Below, piece by piece: positions 1 to 8,556 of a stretch of 13,988 nt of DNA. This stretch comes from Phoronis ovalis (Eukaryota; Phoronida; Phoronidae). Below the pieces are notes generated by a model. The model did no database searches. It was not told the DNA's origin and saw only the letters and a program-made list of their open reading frames with translations. The position numbers were made by a program, and so were the translations under genes. Each line of letters begins with the position of its first letter. The first letter of the stretch is position 1. Where the stretch lies: assembly GCA_028565635.1 (NCBI GenBank), contig JAOXYB010034985.1:1-13988 (forward strand), read 5' to 3'.

Positions 1-383
1 GTATCGGCGCTTGCCTTTCCAATGGATCATTCCAGCGACGTGGAGAGGGGGGGTCTGCTGCATGGGTAACAGCTTACACTCCGTACTTACTTACCCATAT
101 ATATATAGAGCAGTCAACGTTTTTAGGATCTATATATATATATATATATATATGGATCCTAAAAACGTTGACTGCTCTCATAGATTCTGTTAAATTGCAG
201 TCGTGAATTTGACTAAGTTCGACATGCTGCTATAATTTTGGTACTGAAACCGTTGTTTTATTTTCTGTTTCAGATGTAAAAATAACTAAACCTGATAAAG
301 CAGTAGACATCGAAGTCAACGTGGATGTCTTAGGTGTTGCCATGAAAGTCTCAGGAAAAATTCAAGAAACTGAGGTTAAATAA
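1..383 (+). CDS. 3' end of an unidentified plus-strand gene (last one or two exons)
   Basis: The last exon is 274-383. It follows a strong acceptor (pyrimidine run ending TTTCAG at 268-273) and stays open for 35 codons to TAA at 381-383, ending KVSGKIQETEVK. It enters in phase 1. A possible preceding exon lies at 1-65 and ends before the donor GTAACA at 66. Read from position 2, that exon also leaves in phase 1, so the join is in frame and gives PFQWIIPATW...CCM then DVKITKPDKA. The phase match has about a one in three chance of being accidental, so the last exon is firmer than the first. The tail alternates hydrophobic and polar residues (DIEVNVDVLGVAMKVSG), which suggests beta strands. I considered a lipid-binding ML/GM2-activator fold but cannot support it from this fragment. 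The product is unidentified and the rest of the gene lies left of the window. Confidence 0.55.
107..178. repeat. Perfect 24-bp inverted repeat with (TA)n loop
   Basis: The arms at 107-130 and 155-178 are exact reverse complements (left arm begins AGAGCAGTCAACG). They are separated by 24 nt of nearly pure TA repeat, which is itself self-complementary. The whole 72 bp could extrude as a cruciform, or fold as an RNA hairpin inside the intron of the plus-strand gene. It could be a small foldback element or a palindrome formed by replication error. No target-site duplication is clear. Confidence 0.9.
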
Positions 384-935
384 TTCACAACAGCTAGGCT
401 ATCGAAATTCATAGGAGTTTAAAAAAACAACAAGCATAGTCATCCCACGTTTCATTTGACCATAAGTAAATCGGCATCAAGGCCTAATCGAATTGATGGA
501 TATTGCAAAACGAGAGACTGTGGAAAATAAACGATTCGATACACTGAGATTTCATAGCGTGAACCTTCCCTTATCATAATTATATGTTCTTCGAATATAA
601 TTATATGACTGTGTTATTCAAAATATAAGTGTTATTTATATTTTGTTAGGGGAAGCTATGAAACCAGTATTGTATTTTAGCATTCTAATATTTTAGCATT
701 CATGTCTTCCTTGTTTGCTTTGACAGAAAAGAAATCAGAAAGAAAAATTGTGATTTATAAATACTTAATTCAGTGTTTGTCTGAGTGTTTCGAATATTTT
801 AAATCTATAATGAATCAATGAGCAATCCCAATAAAATCACGTGATAGAAAATGGCAAACTTAACTATAAATCGACGTACGCACAAATGTTGATCAAATAA
901 AAATTATATTTAGAATTAATTATAATTCTTTTTAT
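384..935 (+). other. 3'UTR and downstream flank of the first gene, with candidate poly(A) signals
   Basis: No gene is seen here. AATAAA occurs at 526-531 (about 145 nt after the stop), 830-835 and 896-901. The first is the likeliest for a short 3'UTR; the others would extend the transcript to the end of the convergent neighbour. A short AT-rich stem (573-584 with 594-607) and a 12-nt direct repeat ATTTTAGCATTC (674-685 and 690-701) also lie here. Confidence 0.5.
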
Positions 936-936
936 T
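931..936 (-). promoter_or_regulatory. Poly(A) signal of the 396-residue minus-strand gene
   Basis: TTTATT on the plus strand reads AATAAA on the minus strand, about 180 nt past the stop codon at 1116. It lies only 29 nt from the end of the last plus-strand AATAAA (896-901), so the two convergent transcripts would end almost on top of each other. Confidence 0.5.
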
Positions 937-1115
937 AATATGTTTGATTAAATGCCAATATATATCACAGATATAATATACAGTACTTGTAATGTATAAT
1001 CCAATAAGTTTTCTTTCCTCGTTTTTCTGCGATGTTATTTGTACAGATCCACTGTTGTTGGCGTTGAAAACGTTTTTTAGGATTGTGTACTGTTTTACTG
1101 CCTATTCTAATTTGC

Positions 1116-2306
1116 CTACTTGTTATGCAAATTTCTATTTTTTTTGGAAATGTCATCAGTGGGTTCCCAATTACTTTCCTGGTCGCCTGCAGTTAATTTC
1201 CTAACTTGTAATTTCGATATAATATGAGCAAGTGTAACAACTTTCATTATTTTCTTTTTTATCTGTTTTGGTGGTGCAGATCTCATAAAAGGGGTTTTAG
1301 CAAATCCCTTTTGAGTTTGTTCATTTTCCAGATCTGCAAAAATATAATCATCTTTGGGATTTAAAAGAGGAAATTTTGTCGCCTTTTTTAATACATCGTC
1401 GGTTTCATCCGATTCTTCAACAACTGATGGCAGCACTAGTGAAGACATAGTATCTTTTCGTTTAAGACGACTAAGCAGACGATTCCTTATATTTGGTGTA
1501 ATCTTATCCACATCGGAAGATGCATCTTTAGACTGAACACCTATCTCTGGTAGATTTGTATTAGAACCAGCAGACGTTTCATCATTCTCAATTTTTATTA
1601 CAGATTTCAATTTCTTCAATGATTTAGTTGAAACTGTCCTGTATTCATACGCAGGACCAAAGCATATACCTTCGTTAATTTCATCAATACTAAACACTAT
1701 TTTATGGCCTTTCAGACGTTCTGCTAAATTTCGCCTACTTTCAGACTTTTGAAGCATCAGTTTTTTATCTCTCTCCCTTTCAATTTCCCGACATGCCCTG
1801 TTAAAGCTCGCGTGGTTTACTTTAACTGCTTTTGGAAATTTACTGTCTTTATTATTTTGCCTATATATTGCACCAACACCGTTATCATATACCGGTAGTT
1901 GTGATTCGTTAATCTGTAATGTTGAGTCTAGATCATTTTCTCCAAAATTTGTTGATTTACAACTTTTATTTTTGGCTCTGACGGTGCCATGATGCAGTGA
2001 TGACGTCATCATACGTCCGCATCCCGTTTGCAAACTTTCAAATTTCAACCTTTCGAGTTCAGCAGTCACTTTCTTGCGCTGCGTTTCATACCTGGATTTG
2101 CTTGTATGATAATTGGAATCTAAAGTGTTCAATGTTTTTTCTAAGGATACGTCTAAATATTGTATGTTATTTCCCAAAAGTTTAGCTTGACTTCGATGAC
2201 GTAAGAAGTTATCACTCGCTTCTGTTCGAAATCGTGAGAGATTATCGTTTATAACGCCGTCGTATTTCAAGGATTCGCCATGGTTTGAAACTTTTCTCGG
2301 TGGCAT
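1116..2306 (-). CDS. Uncharacterised basic, partly helical 396-residue protein
   Basis: One uninterrupted minus-strand frame runs from ATG at 2306 to a stop at 1116. It is by far the longest frame in the window and almost certainly coding. I do not recognise the family. There is no signal peptide and no membrane segment, so a cytoplasmic or nuclear location is likely. Residues about 45-93 are charged and probably helical or coiled coil (ending RYETQRKKVTAELERLKFE). Residues 166-200 are a second charged segment (CREIERERDKK, then RRNLAERLKGHK). A more ordered patch follows at about 201-225 (IVFSIDEINEGICFGPAYEY). Residues 230-340 look disordered and acidic/serine-rich, with basic clusters RLSRLKRK-like near 270 and KQIKKKIMK near 350. 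The start is supported by a splice acceptor (TTGCAG) ending 7 nt upstream of the ATG, with a good donor further up. The product could be a lineage-specific cytoskeletal, ciliary or nuclear protein; this cannot be decided here. Confidence 0.85.
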   Translation of the reverse strand: MPPRKVSNHGESLKYDGVINDNLSRFRTEASDNFLRHRSQAKLLGNNIQYLDVSLEKTLNTLDSNYHTSKSRYETQRKKVTAELERLKFESLQTGCGRMMTSSLHHGTVRAKNKSCKSTNFGENDLDSTLQINESQLPVYDNGVGAIYRQNNKDSKFPKAVKVNHASFNRACREIERERDKKLMLQKSESRRNLAERLKGHKIVFSIDEINEGICFGPAYEYRTVSTKSLKKLKSVIKIENDETSAGSNTNLPEIGVQSKDASSDVDKITPNIRNRLLSRLKRKDTMSSLVLPSVVEESDETDDVLKKATKFPLLNPKDDYIFADLENEQTQKGFAKTPFMRSAPPKQIKKKIMKVVTLAHIISKLQVRKLTAGDQESNWEPTDDISKKNRNLHNK

Positions 2307-2313
2307 TTTTGGT

Positions 2314-2549
2314 CTGCAAATGTTAACGAAAATGTTAATAACTTCAATTTAATTTTCATACAGCACATTGTCACGATTTCAACTAAGTATATCTATACGT
2401 AGACGGCTATACCACTTTTAAGAAAAAAAAAAAAATGAAGAGTTCGAGAAAACTCTTTTATTTCATAAGATTCGTTATGAGAAGAAAACTCGTCGCCAAA
2501 CGCAAAAATATCAGAACAAAAACAAGTTTCAATAAATTTTTTTGCTTAC
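2314..2549 (-). other. Probable 5'UTR intron of the 396-residue gene
   Basis: On the minus strand a consensus donor GAG|GTAAGC (exon edge at 2550) pairs with the acceptor TTTGCAG|ACC (exon resumes at 2313). That leaves 7 untranslated bases before the ATG. The predicted intron is 236 nt and AT-rich. The upstream noncoding exon starts somewhere above 2550; no TATA box was found for it. Confidence 0.5.
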
Positions 2550-2550
2550 C

Positions 2551-4774
2551 TCGCTAATTAATTTCTCTATAGATTTTCTTTTACCCTCGAGATGTGACAC
2601 AATAAAAATTTGAAATAAACACTCAACTTTTGTACACATGTTTACCAGAAATTTACATATTTAATTATAATTAGTTATGTATCAGTAAGTGAACTGTATT
2701 TTTGCTATATATACCTTACCGAGTTTTATTTAGCCAGCGTTCTAGTTCCTTTGTATCATATATTTTCATAATGTTCATTCTCTTGTATGGCATCATTTAA
2801 TTCAAACTCAAAATTTTGTTAAAATAGACTGTTTTACTGCAAGATTTTTTAGCTGTTCCACCAGTTTAGTTTAATTTTCTGATTTAAGGATCTGCATAAA
2901 CTCGTTTTTATACAAATATAAAAGGAAATATAGCCTGAGAACATCCTTTACTGTACTAAGTTACTGCATATATTTTATCCAACAAACTGTTTTTATTTCC
3001 CTTTCTATCGGTTATAACTTCAGAACGCCTGTAAAAATATACTTACCAAAAATCCGGCCATAAATATAGATAAGCGATTGCCTTTCAGCGTTAGTTGTCA
3101 AAGAATATTGATATATAAAACGGTCGGTTATTTTTTTACATTTTCATAGGTTTTAAATCTTATATATTAGAGCAACTGTATTATGTACTCCAATTCTAGG
3201 ATGATAGCGGCAGCATTAACTGTGCCACTCTATGCCACATGCTCATGTATGGAAAAATATATATAAATAAAATTCCTGAAAAATTAGAGTAATGAAAGTA
3301 TAGAATTTAATTACCATTTGTATGTCTTCATCATCTCTGGAAAGCTAACTGTCGAAGAGATTGACAAACCAGGTATAGTTAGAATTTTATTGCAACTCTC
3401 CCTCTCTAATCGCTATCGCGCAACTTTGTTTATGCAGACACCTTTCGTATGTTGTAACCATAGTTACTAGCGGTTCTAGTTTTGAAGATGAGCAAACTTC
3501 ATTGGTATGGGAAATAAGAAACGGATGTTATTCAAAGAAAAGACTAATAAGGAATGTAAATTATTAATAAAAATTCTTATTAATTGATTATCTTATATTT
3601 ACATCACGAATCTATAACTGGCTGAATGGACATACAAAAGTACATAGAGTTGCCAGCCTAAGATTTAGAGATATCAGTTCTTTATTAAAACACGTGGAAC
3701 GTTTTTCTAGTTGCTCCATGTAAATCGTACTTTGCGTGGTTTCCGATCGTATATTAGCGTATGTTTTATCAAATTACTCATTGTTGTGGATGCAACAGTA
3801 AATATTCGTTAGAGTTTTGCCGGGGAATTTGCTAAGCAATGTCCCGTAATTGGATTTTTTGGTCAACTGAAACGTGCCCCAAGCAGGCCCTAAGTAAGAG
3901 TTTCAGGTCAGGCAGTACAAATTATCTTAATCTACATAGGATAATTTCTCATTTTCTCAATTTGCAGCGATTTGTAAGATTTAAATAATTAAATCGTACA
4001 ACAGAGTGATGCTTTGAATTTGTTGACAATAAAACTTGACGAAAGATCGATATTCATATACAATAATTTAATATGGTTAAACATTACAAGCAGTGCATGT
4101 GCAGGTGTACACCCCACTTCTACGTTGTCCGCTTTTAAATGTTTAAATTCATGATGGCATACAAAATTGTATCATTGTATTACGTAAACTATCTGATATA
4201 AAGTTATTTCTCTCTTGCAATCATTGTATTTCCTGTTGATATCTTTTTGATAAAAGTGATTAAATCGAATAGGGAAGTCAAGCTTAAACTTTTGGAAGTG
4301 CATGCTCGAGACTAGATTGTATACGTATATTATAAAATGCCATGCTATCTGTTGAAATGTAAATTATATATATTATATTAGGTTGAATATTAAATTGGTG
4401 CGTGTATATGCGTCGTGAACAGTTGGTATGATATAATATAATATTATGCATCTGTCCAAAGCTTAAATTTAATATTTAGCCTAATATATATAATTTATAT
4501 TTACACAGATAGCATGGCATTATATAATAAACTTATACAATACATGGATATATTCAGTACGGCATCGGTTATCATCCCGTAACATTTACTTATGTGATAA
4601 CATTTGTTTAATAAATTTTCGATACTTATCAACGCTACTATGTCACCATAGTGTAACAGGCTAAACTACTTTGAGAGGGCTGTCAAACAGTTCTTCTATA
4701 TTTACACTTATTACGTTGTGGAGCACCAAACATGTAGAAATTAATAAAGGTCTTTTAATTTTTAAACTGACGAC
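2551..4774. other. AT-rich intergenic region between divergent genes
   Basis: This stretch lies between the 5' end of the minus-strand 396-residue gene and the plus-strand LDLa/Ly6 gene, so it should hold both promoters. No open frame of interest, tRNA or rRNA was seen on either strand. The only clear structure is the foldback at 4316-4541. No confident TATA box or initiator could be assigned for either gene. Confidence 0.6.
4316..4541. repeat. Long imperfect inverted repeat (foldback or MITE-like)
   Basis: The left arm at 4316-4396 and the right arm at 4466-4541 are imperfect reverse complements. The best-matched block is AATGCCATGCTATCTGT (left) against ACAGATAGCATGGCATT (right). Several small indels and mismatches occur, and the spacer is about 69 nt and AT-rich. 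This fits an old non-autonomous foldback element or an inverted duplication. No transposase or clear target duplication is visible. Confidence 0.8.
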
Positions 4775-6472
4775 ATGAAAACAGGATTCACACTTTTTTT
4801 CTTCGTACTTTTACCAGCAGGTACTAATTACTAATAAATTTTGGTTCATGTAACAGAAAACACCAAACGAATAAATTATTTTCAGGTAAAAAAAAGTATT
4901 AGGACGCAAGTTTAATTGTCGACCATTCTTAGAGTTTTATGTAAGTTGTATGTTTGAATTTACATGGCATCGCGTAAATGTAGCCCGATATTAGAGAATA
5001 TTTAGAGAAGAATATGAGAATATTAGGCAACTTATGATATTTTCAGCGGATGCTGTCTGTGACTGGACTTACTACTATACTTGCTCTAACGGTGTATGCA
5101 TTCCACGAACTCAGCTTTGTGACGGCATTAATCAGTGTGGAGATTATAGTGATGAAACTACTAGAGCAAAATGTTCAGGTAGGCATAAAACTTTAAATTG
5201 ATCATCAACTCGTACTATATTTATTTTTCCTATATTCTTTCTTTTTTTTCTATTGTTCACCAAAAAGATATCTTGTATTTTAAAAACATAAGAATATGCT
5301 ATATAGATACAAAACCATATCATTTAAAATTTTTATTAATTTTAATTAATATGAATTTACGGCAGTATAAGTTTCTTTTCGACATTCTAGTTCGCTGCTC
5401 TAACGGTGGTTTCCGTTGCGGCACCGGGAAATGCGTTCCTATGGGTTACACGTGTGATGGCTATCAGGACTGTTCCGATGCATCTGATGAATCGGCAGTA
5501 GCTGGTTGCGTCATTGACAATTGTAAGTGCCGGTATACATTTTTCTAATAGATACCTTTTACTTTAGAATCAGCATAAAACTTTAGAGGGTACGCACTCT
5601 GGAAGTTACCCTGTAACTTGTTCGTAATATATCATAATGGTACATGTAGAAACACGTAGAAAATAATTAGAAGGGATAAAACCCAAACTTCTGCAGTGTA
5701 CCTATATCTTGGTGTGTGGAATACGTTGTTGTACACATGCATATAAATATTTAAAGTTAATTAGCTCTTCAATAAAACATGTTAACAAATCACATCACCA
5801 TAGCATGAAGATAGTTAAATTGAGCAGAACACTGAGAACAGAAAAGATAGACTTGCTCTAAGTGCTTCTGATATTTTTTTGTTATTTATTTTTTAAAATT
5901 ATTAGGAAGGCATGATAACTGGTACTAGTGTCTGTGCAGCTTTTAAACTTAGATATACGCATGCGTGCTTTTTAATTTTCAGGGCATCTCTGCCACTCGT
6001 GCTCATCTACGTCTCTGATAGAGAACAGCTGCAGTGATCCTTTCATTAATGGCACCAGCTGGACTTACTGCCAATATGGATGCTATAAGGTTATAACTGA
6101 GGTCAATGGTGAGTTAGCTTCATAGCGGCAATATTCCCAATTATTGTATTTAGGTGTGTTACGATTTGCTACTTATTCCATTAATAAATGCTTGCGATCT
6201 AAAGACGAGTACGTGAATTAAAACTCATAATTTGAATGTATATTTTTATTTATTTATTTCTAGATGTAGTGACAACAAGGCGTCAATGTCTGCCAGTGGC
6301 AGCAAAGACCGACTGTTTTTACGAACGCGTTGACAGTATGTATGGAAGTGGAGCTATCACAACGTGCGGTTGTCATGGAGACTTGTGTAATAAAGCAATA
6401 TCAAACTTATCTAACATAATTCTGTTATCAGTCATATTGATGCTGGACATCTTCTGTCGATTTGTTATGTGA
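4775..6472 (+). CDS. GPI-anchored protein with two LDLa domains and a Ly6/quiver-like domain
   Basis: Five exons, 4775-4820, 5047-5178, 5391-5522, 5983-6108 and 6264-6472, join in frame to give 214 residues. All introns are GT-AG and phase 1. Exon 1 encodes a signal peptide ([15 protein letters not shown]). Exons 2 and 3, each 132 nt, encode LDL-receptor class A domains with six cysteines each (residues 20-58 and 62-99). The calcium-site motifs are [13 protein letters not shown], with Gln in place of one acidic ligand, and [13 protein letters not shown], which is complete. Exons 4 and 5 encode a ten-cysteine LU (Ly6/uPAR) domain, residues 107-188. It starts LCHSC, continues CSDPF and YCQYGCYK, then RRQC, and closes with the hallmark CGCHGDLCN. 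That spacing resembles the invertebrate quiver/sleepless group. A hydrophobic C-terminus (about 197-214) after a small polar stretch predicts a GPI anchor. Sequons: N126, N193. Likely an extracellular membrane protein; ligand unknown. Candidate AATAAA at 7029-7034. Confidence 0.9.
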
Positions 6473-7384
6473 TGAACGTGGCGTTAATTCAGAAGCTTTT
6501 AATACGTTTATATTGTCATTTTCGGTTGTTCTATAAGTTTGTATGTACAACACATTATAAGCACTTTTTAAATACTTTTTAAATATTCACTTTCCAAACA
6601 GTGTTTAATGTTTAAACCTGGACAAAGACAACTTTTCATTTGTTTTAGAAGCACTGCATCAATAGTGGTTAATGTTATTGACATTGGGGTACCCCTGGCG
6701 GGTTATTTGTACACTACAGACATATTTATAATTTCATTAACTTTAATTGTATTATAAAAAATTCTTAGAAAGTTGTATAAAAAATATCACATTTTCATAG
6801 AACAGAAAATTTAATCAGTCTTAAAATTGTTGTAAGTGTATGATTAAAAAACATGTTCTTACAGTTCATGTTGTGCAAAACTCCGTTTAAATTGTAGTAC
6901 GTATTTTTGCAGACGAATGTAAACTAACCATGAACATTTGGAATGCAATCAAGATCAATAATTACCATTTTAGTGTATACAAATAGTTCAGCTTGATGGT
7001 ATTTCATTTAAAATGCCATCCAATGGACAATAAATGTAATATCACGAATTACGCACTTATCAGCAGACCAGCTGCATATCTGTAAATAATGTACTAGAAT
7101 TTTTCTGTATATCTATCGATTTCGTACATTATGAAGTGTTCAATATATTAAAATGTGAACCTATATATATTGGTTAGTCATAAGAAATAGTATGCAACAC
7201 ATTTCAGAAACAGTACGTTTACTAGGAGTATGATGGAAAGACTACAATTTTCGATCGATCTTGCTCGTGCCTGGGTCTACCGAAAGTTAAATGCAACTAT
7301 TGCTATATACATTGTGTACACAAAAATGAATAGAAAAAAAACCATTACAAAATGATGAGAAACATCATAATAATTCAACGTAAA
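6473..7384. other. 3'UTR and convergent intergenic region
   Basis: This segment lies between the stop of the LDLa/Ly6 gene and the stop of the minus-strand cysteine-rich gene, which face each other tail to tail. AATAAA on the plus strand at 7029-7034 is the best poly(A) signal for the LDLa/Ly6 gene and would give a 3'UTR of about 560 nt. No canonical AATAAA was found on the minus strand just below 7385, so the cysteine-rich gene may use a variant signal. No other coding potential was seen. Confidence 0.5.
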
Positions 7385-8302
7385 TTATGACTGTGAATAT
7401 TCTTTAACTAAAGCTTTTAGTTTTGACAACAACAAATCGTCTCCTGTTTTTGCAGGAGCCGGAGACGAGGTATTATCAGGAGGACATGTTACTTGGTCAC
7501 TCCAGTTACATACGCAGTTGTTAACATCAAAGACGGTGTTTTCACCGCATGTCTGCAATGTAAGTACCGGTGGGTCGTGTTGAAGGCTCTCCTGGGTAAA
7601 ATTGACGCAGTTTGTCTCCGGTATTAGCGTATATACATTCCCATTCTGGATGCAACACGTTCCATCACCAGTCTGGCATTGTGCTGCAACATACAAAACG
7701 ATATGAAATCACAATGGAAATAAGAACACAATAGATTTATCAAGTTTAAAACAGCAATTGCACTTTTAACATTAAGTTCAGCGATTCGATAACAAATATA
7801 CTCATTCACAACTACGTTGTATATATTAGAGATCGATTTTTCATGAAGACAATAACATTACAAAAAATTGGAATAACCGTCGACTAATGACCACTTAGAG
7901 AGTATAATAGTGAGCAAGGAAATCACAGCTTCATCTTTAACTAATCATAACAATTTTTCATAAAAAGTGCCAAAATTTGTTAATCCCACTTCCAGTTTTT
8001 AATGCTAACTTTACTGCACTTTACATTGATATAAACAATTCTGGGAAAGGATGAAATTTAAATCTGTCTATTCTCAGCTGTTATAAAAAGCCATTGGTTG
8101 ACTGGGTGTTTAATGTGCAAAATACAGGGCGATACAAACTAGCACGTGATGCACCAGCAGTACCTGAGACTAGTTACAGGTACATCAGTCTCAGGTTTTA
8201 CAAGGTGTGTATGTCATACTCACTATGTGGAGAATGGATAGGCGTCGCATCAATTGTATACAGGCAGACTGCGGCCAGAATAAATGCAATAGTCTTCAAC
8301 AT
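7385..8302 (-). CDS. Small secreted cysteine-rich protein, peritrophin (chitin-binding type 2)-like
   Basis: Two coding exons on the minus strand, 8302-8224 (79 nt) and 7683-7385 (299 nt), join in phase 1 to give 125 residues. The donor is A|GTGAGT and the acceptor TATGTTGCAG. The first exon encodes a typical signal peptide, MLKTIAFILAAVCLYTIDA, probably cleaved before TPIHSPH. The mature part has eight cysteines (29, 36, 37, 52, 72, 83, 85, 93). Residues 72-93, CGENTVFDVNNCVCNWSDQVTC, match the end of a peritrophin-A/CBM14 domain, where a C-x-x-x-x-V-F-D run precedes C-x-W and a final cysteine. The N-terminal half of the domain is atypical, so chitin binding is a family-based guess. A Ser/Pro/Ala linker and a charged helical tail (LLLSKLKALVKEYSQS) follow. 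Sequons at N54, N86 and the DNTSS site. It may act in extracellular matrix, shell or mucus. Confidence 0.8.
7684..8223 (-). other. Intron of the peritrophin-like gene
   Basis: This phase-1 intron of 540 nt separates the signal-peptide exon from the cysteine-rich exon. It contains a small nested inverted repeat, ACCTGAGACT at 8162-8171 with AGTCTCAGGT at 8187-8196, and an E-box core CACGTG at about 8143. Nothing else is recognisable. Confidence 0.75.
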
Positions 8303-8314
8303 TTTCAAAAATGT

Positions 8315-8366
8315 CTGAAAATACAAAATTTGAAAAAAATGCAAATTACAATGGAAAAAATCAGAT

Positions 8367-8397
<31 letters not shown>

Positions 8398-8477
8398 TTC
8401 GAAACTGTCTATATGAGCAATGGATGGAAAAACATGAAATGTTCAATGAACAGTAAAAAAATTACAAAAATACTTAC
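8315..8477 (-). other. 5'UTR intron of the peritrophin-like gene, with a (TA)n tract
   Basis: On the minus strand a donor AAAT|GTAAGT (exon edge at 8478) pairs with a very strong acceptor, a T-rich run ending TATTTTCAG, with the exon resuming at 8314. The ATG follows 12 nt later at 8302. The intron carries a pure (TA)n microsatellite at about 8366-8394. Confidence 0.65.
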
Positions 8478-8524
8478 ATTTCGTGAACTTGCCAACAATT
8501 CTATTTGACGCTTCAAATTTAACT
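8478..8524 (-). other. Noncoding first exon of the peritrophin-like gene
   Basis: The exon is bounded by the GTAAGT donor at its 3' edge and by a predicted initiator TCAGTT (minus strand, 8526-8521) at its 5' edge. If the A of the initiator is +1, the start is at 8524, 32 nt from the first T of the TATA box, the usual distance. The exon would be 47 nt. Confidence 0.5.
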
Positions 8525-8546
8525 GATAAAGTCCAGAATTTCTTTA

Positions 8547-8556
8547 CCTTTTTATA
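8547..8556 (-). promoter_or_regulatory. TATA box TATAAAAAGG of the peritrophin-like gene
   Basis: The minus strand reads TATAAAAAGG from 8556 to 8547, a strong TATA box. It lies about 30 nt above an initiator-like TCAGTT and above the noncoding exon, about 250 bp upstream of the ATG. A TATA/Inr promoter suits a highly expressed, tissue-specific secreted product; that part is inference. Confidence 0.55.

Noticed and set aside
11-193. Plus-strand frame ending in a Tyr-Ile run
   Set aside because: It reads through a splice donor at 66 and the (TA)n loop. Only its first part overlaps the possible exon 1-65.
5198-5390. N-terminal extension of the second LDLa exon from an ATG at 5198
   Set aside because: This is intron sequence between two good splice sites; the joined exons give the conserved LDLa spacing without it.
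7385-7696. Starting the cysteine-rich protein at the ATG at 7696
   Set aside because: That ATG lies in the intron, upstream of a strong acceptor. Splicing to 8302-8224 adds a proper signal peptide in frame.
8094-8508. Three overlapping plus-strand frames
   Set aside because: They are antisense to the signal-peptide exon and run through the (TA)n tract.
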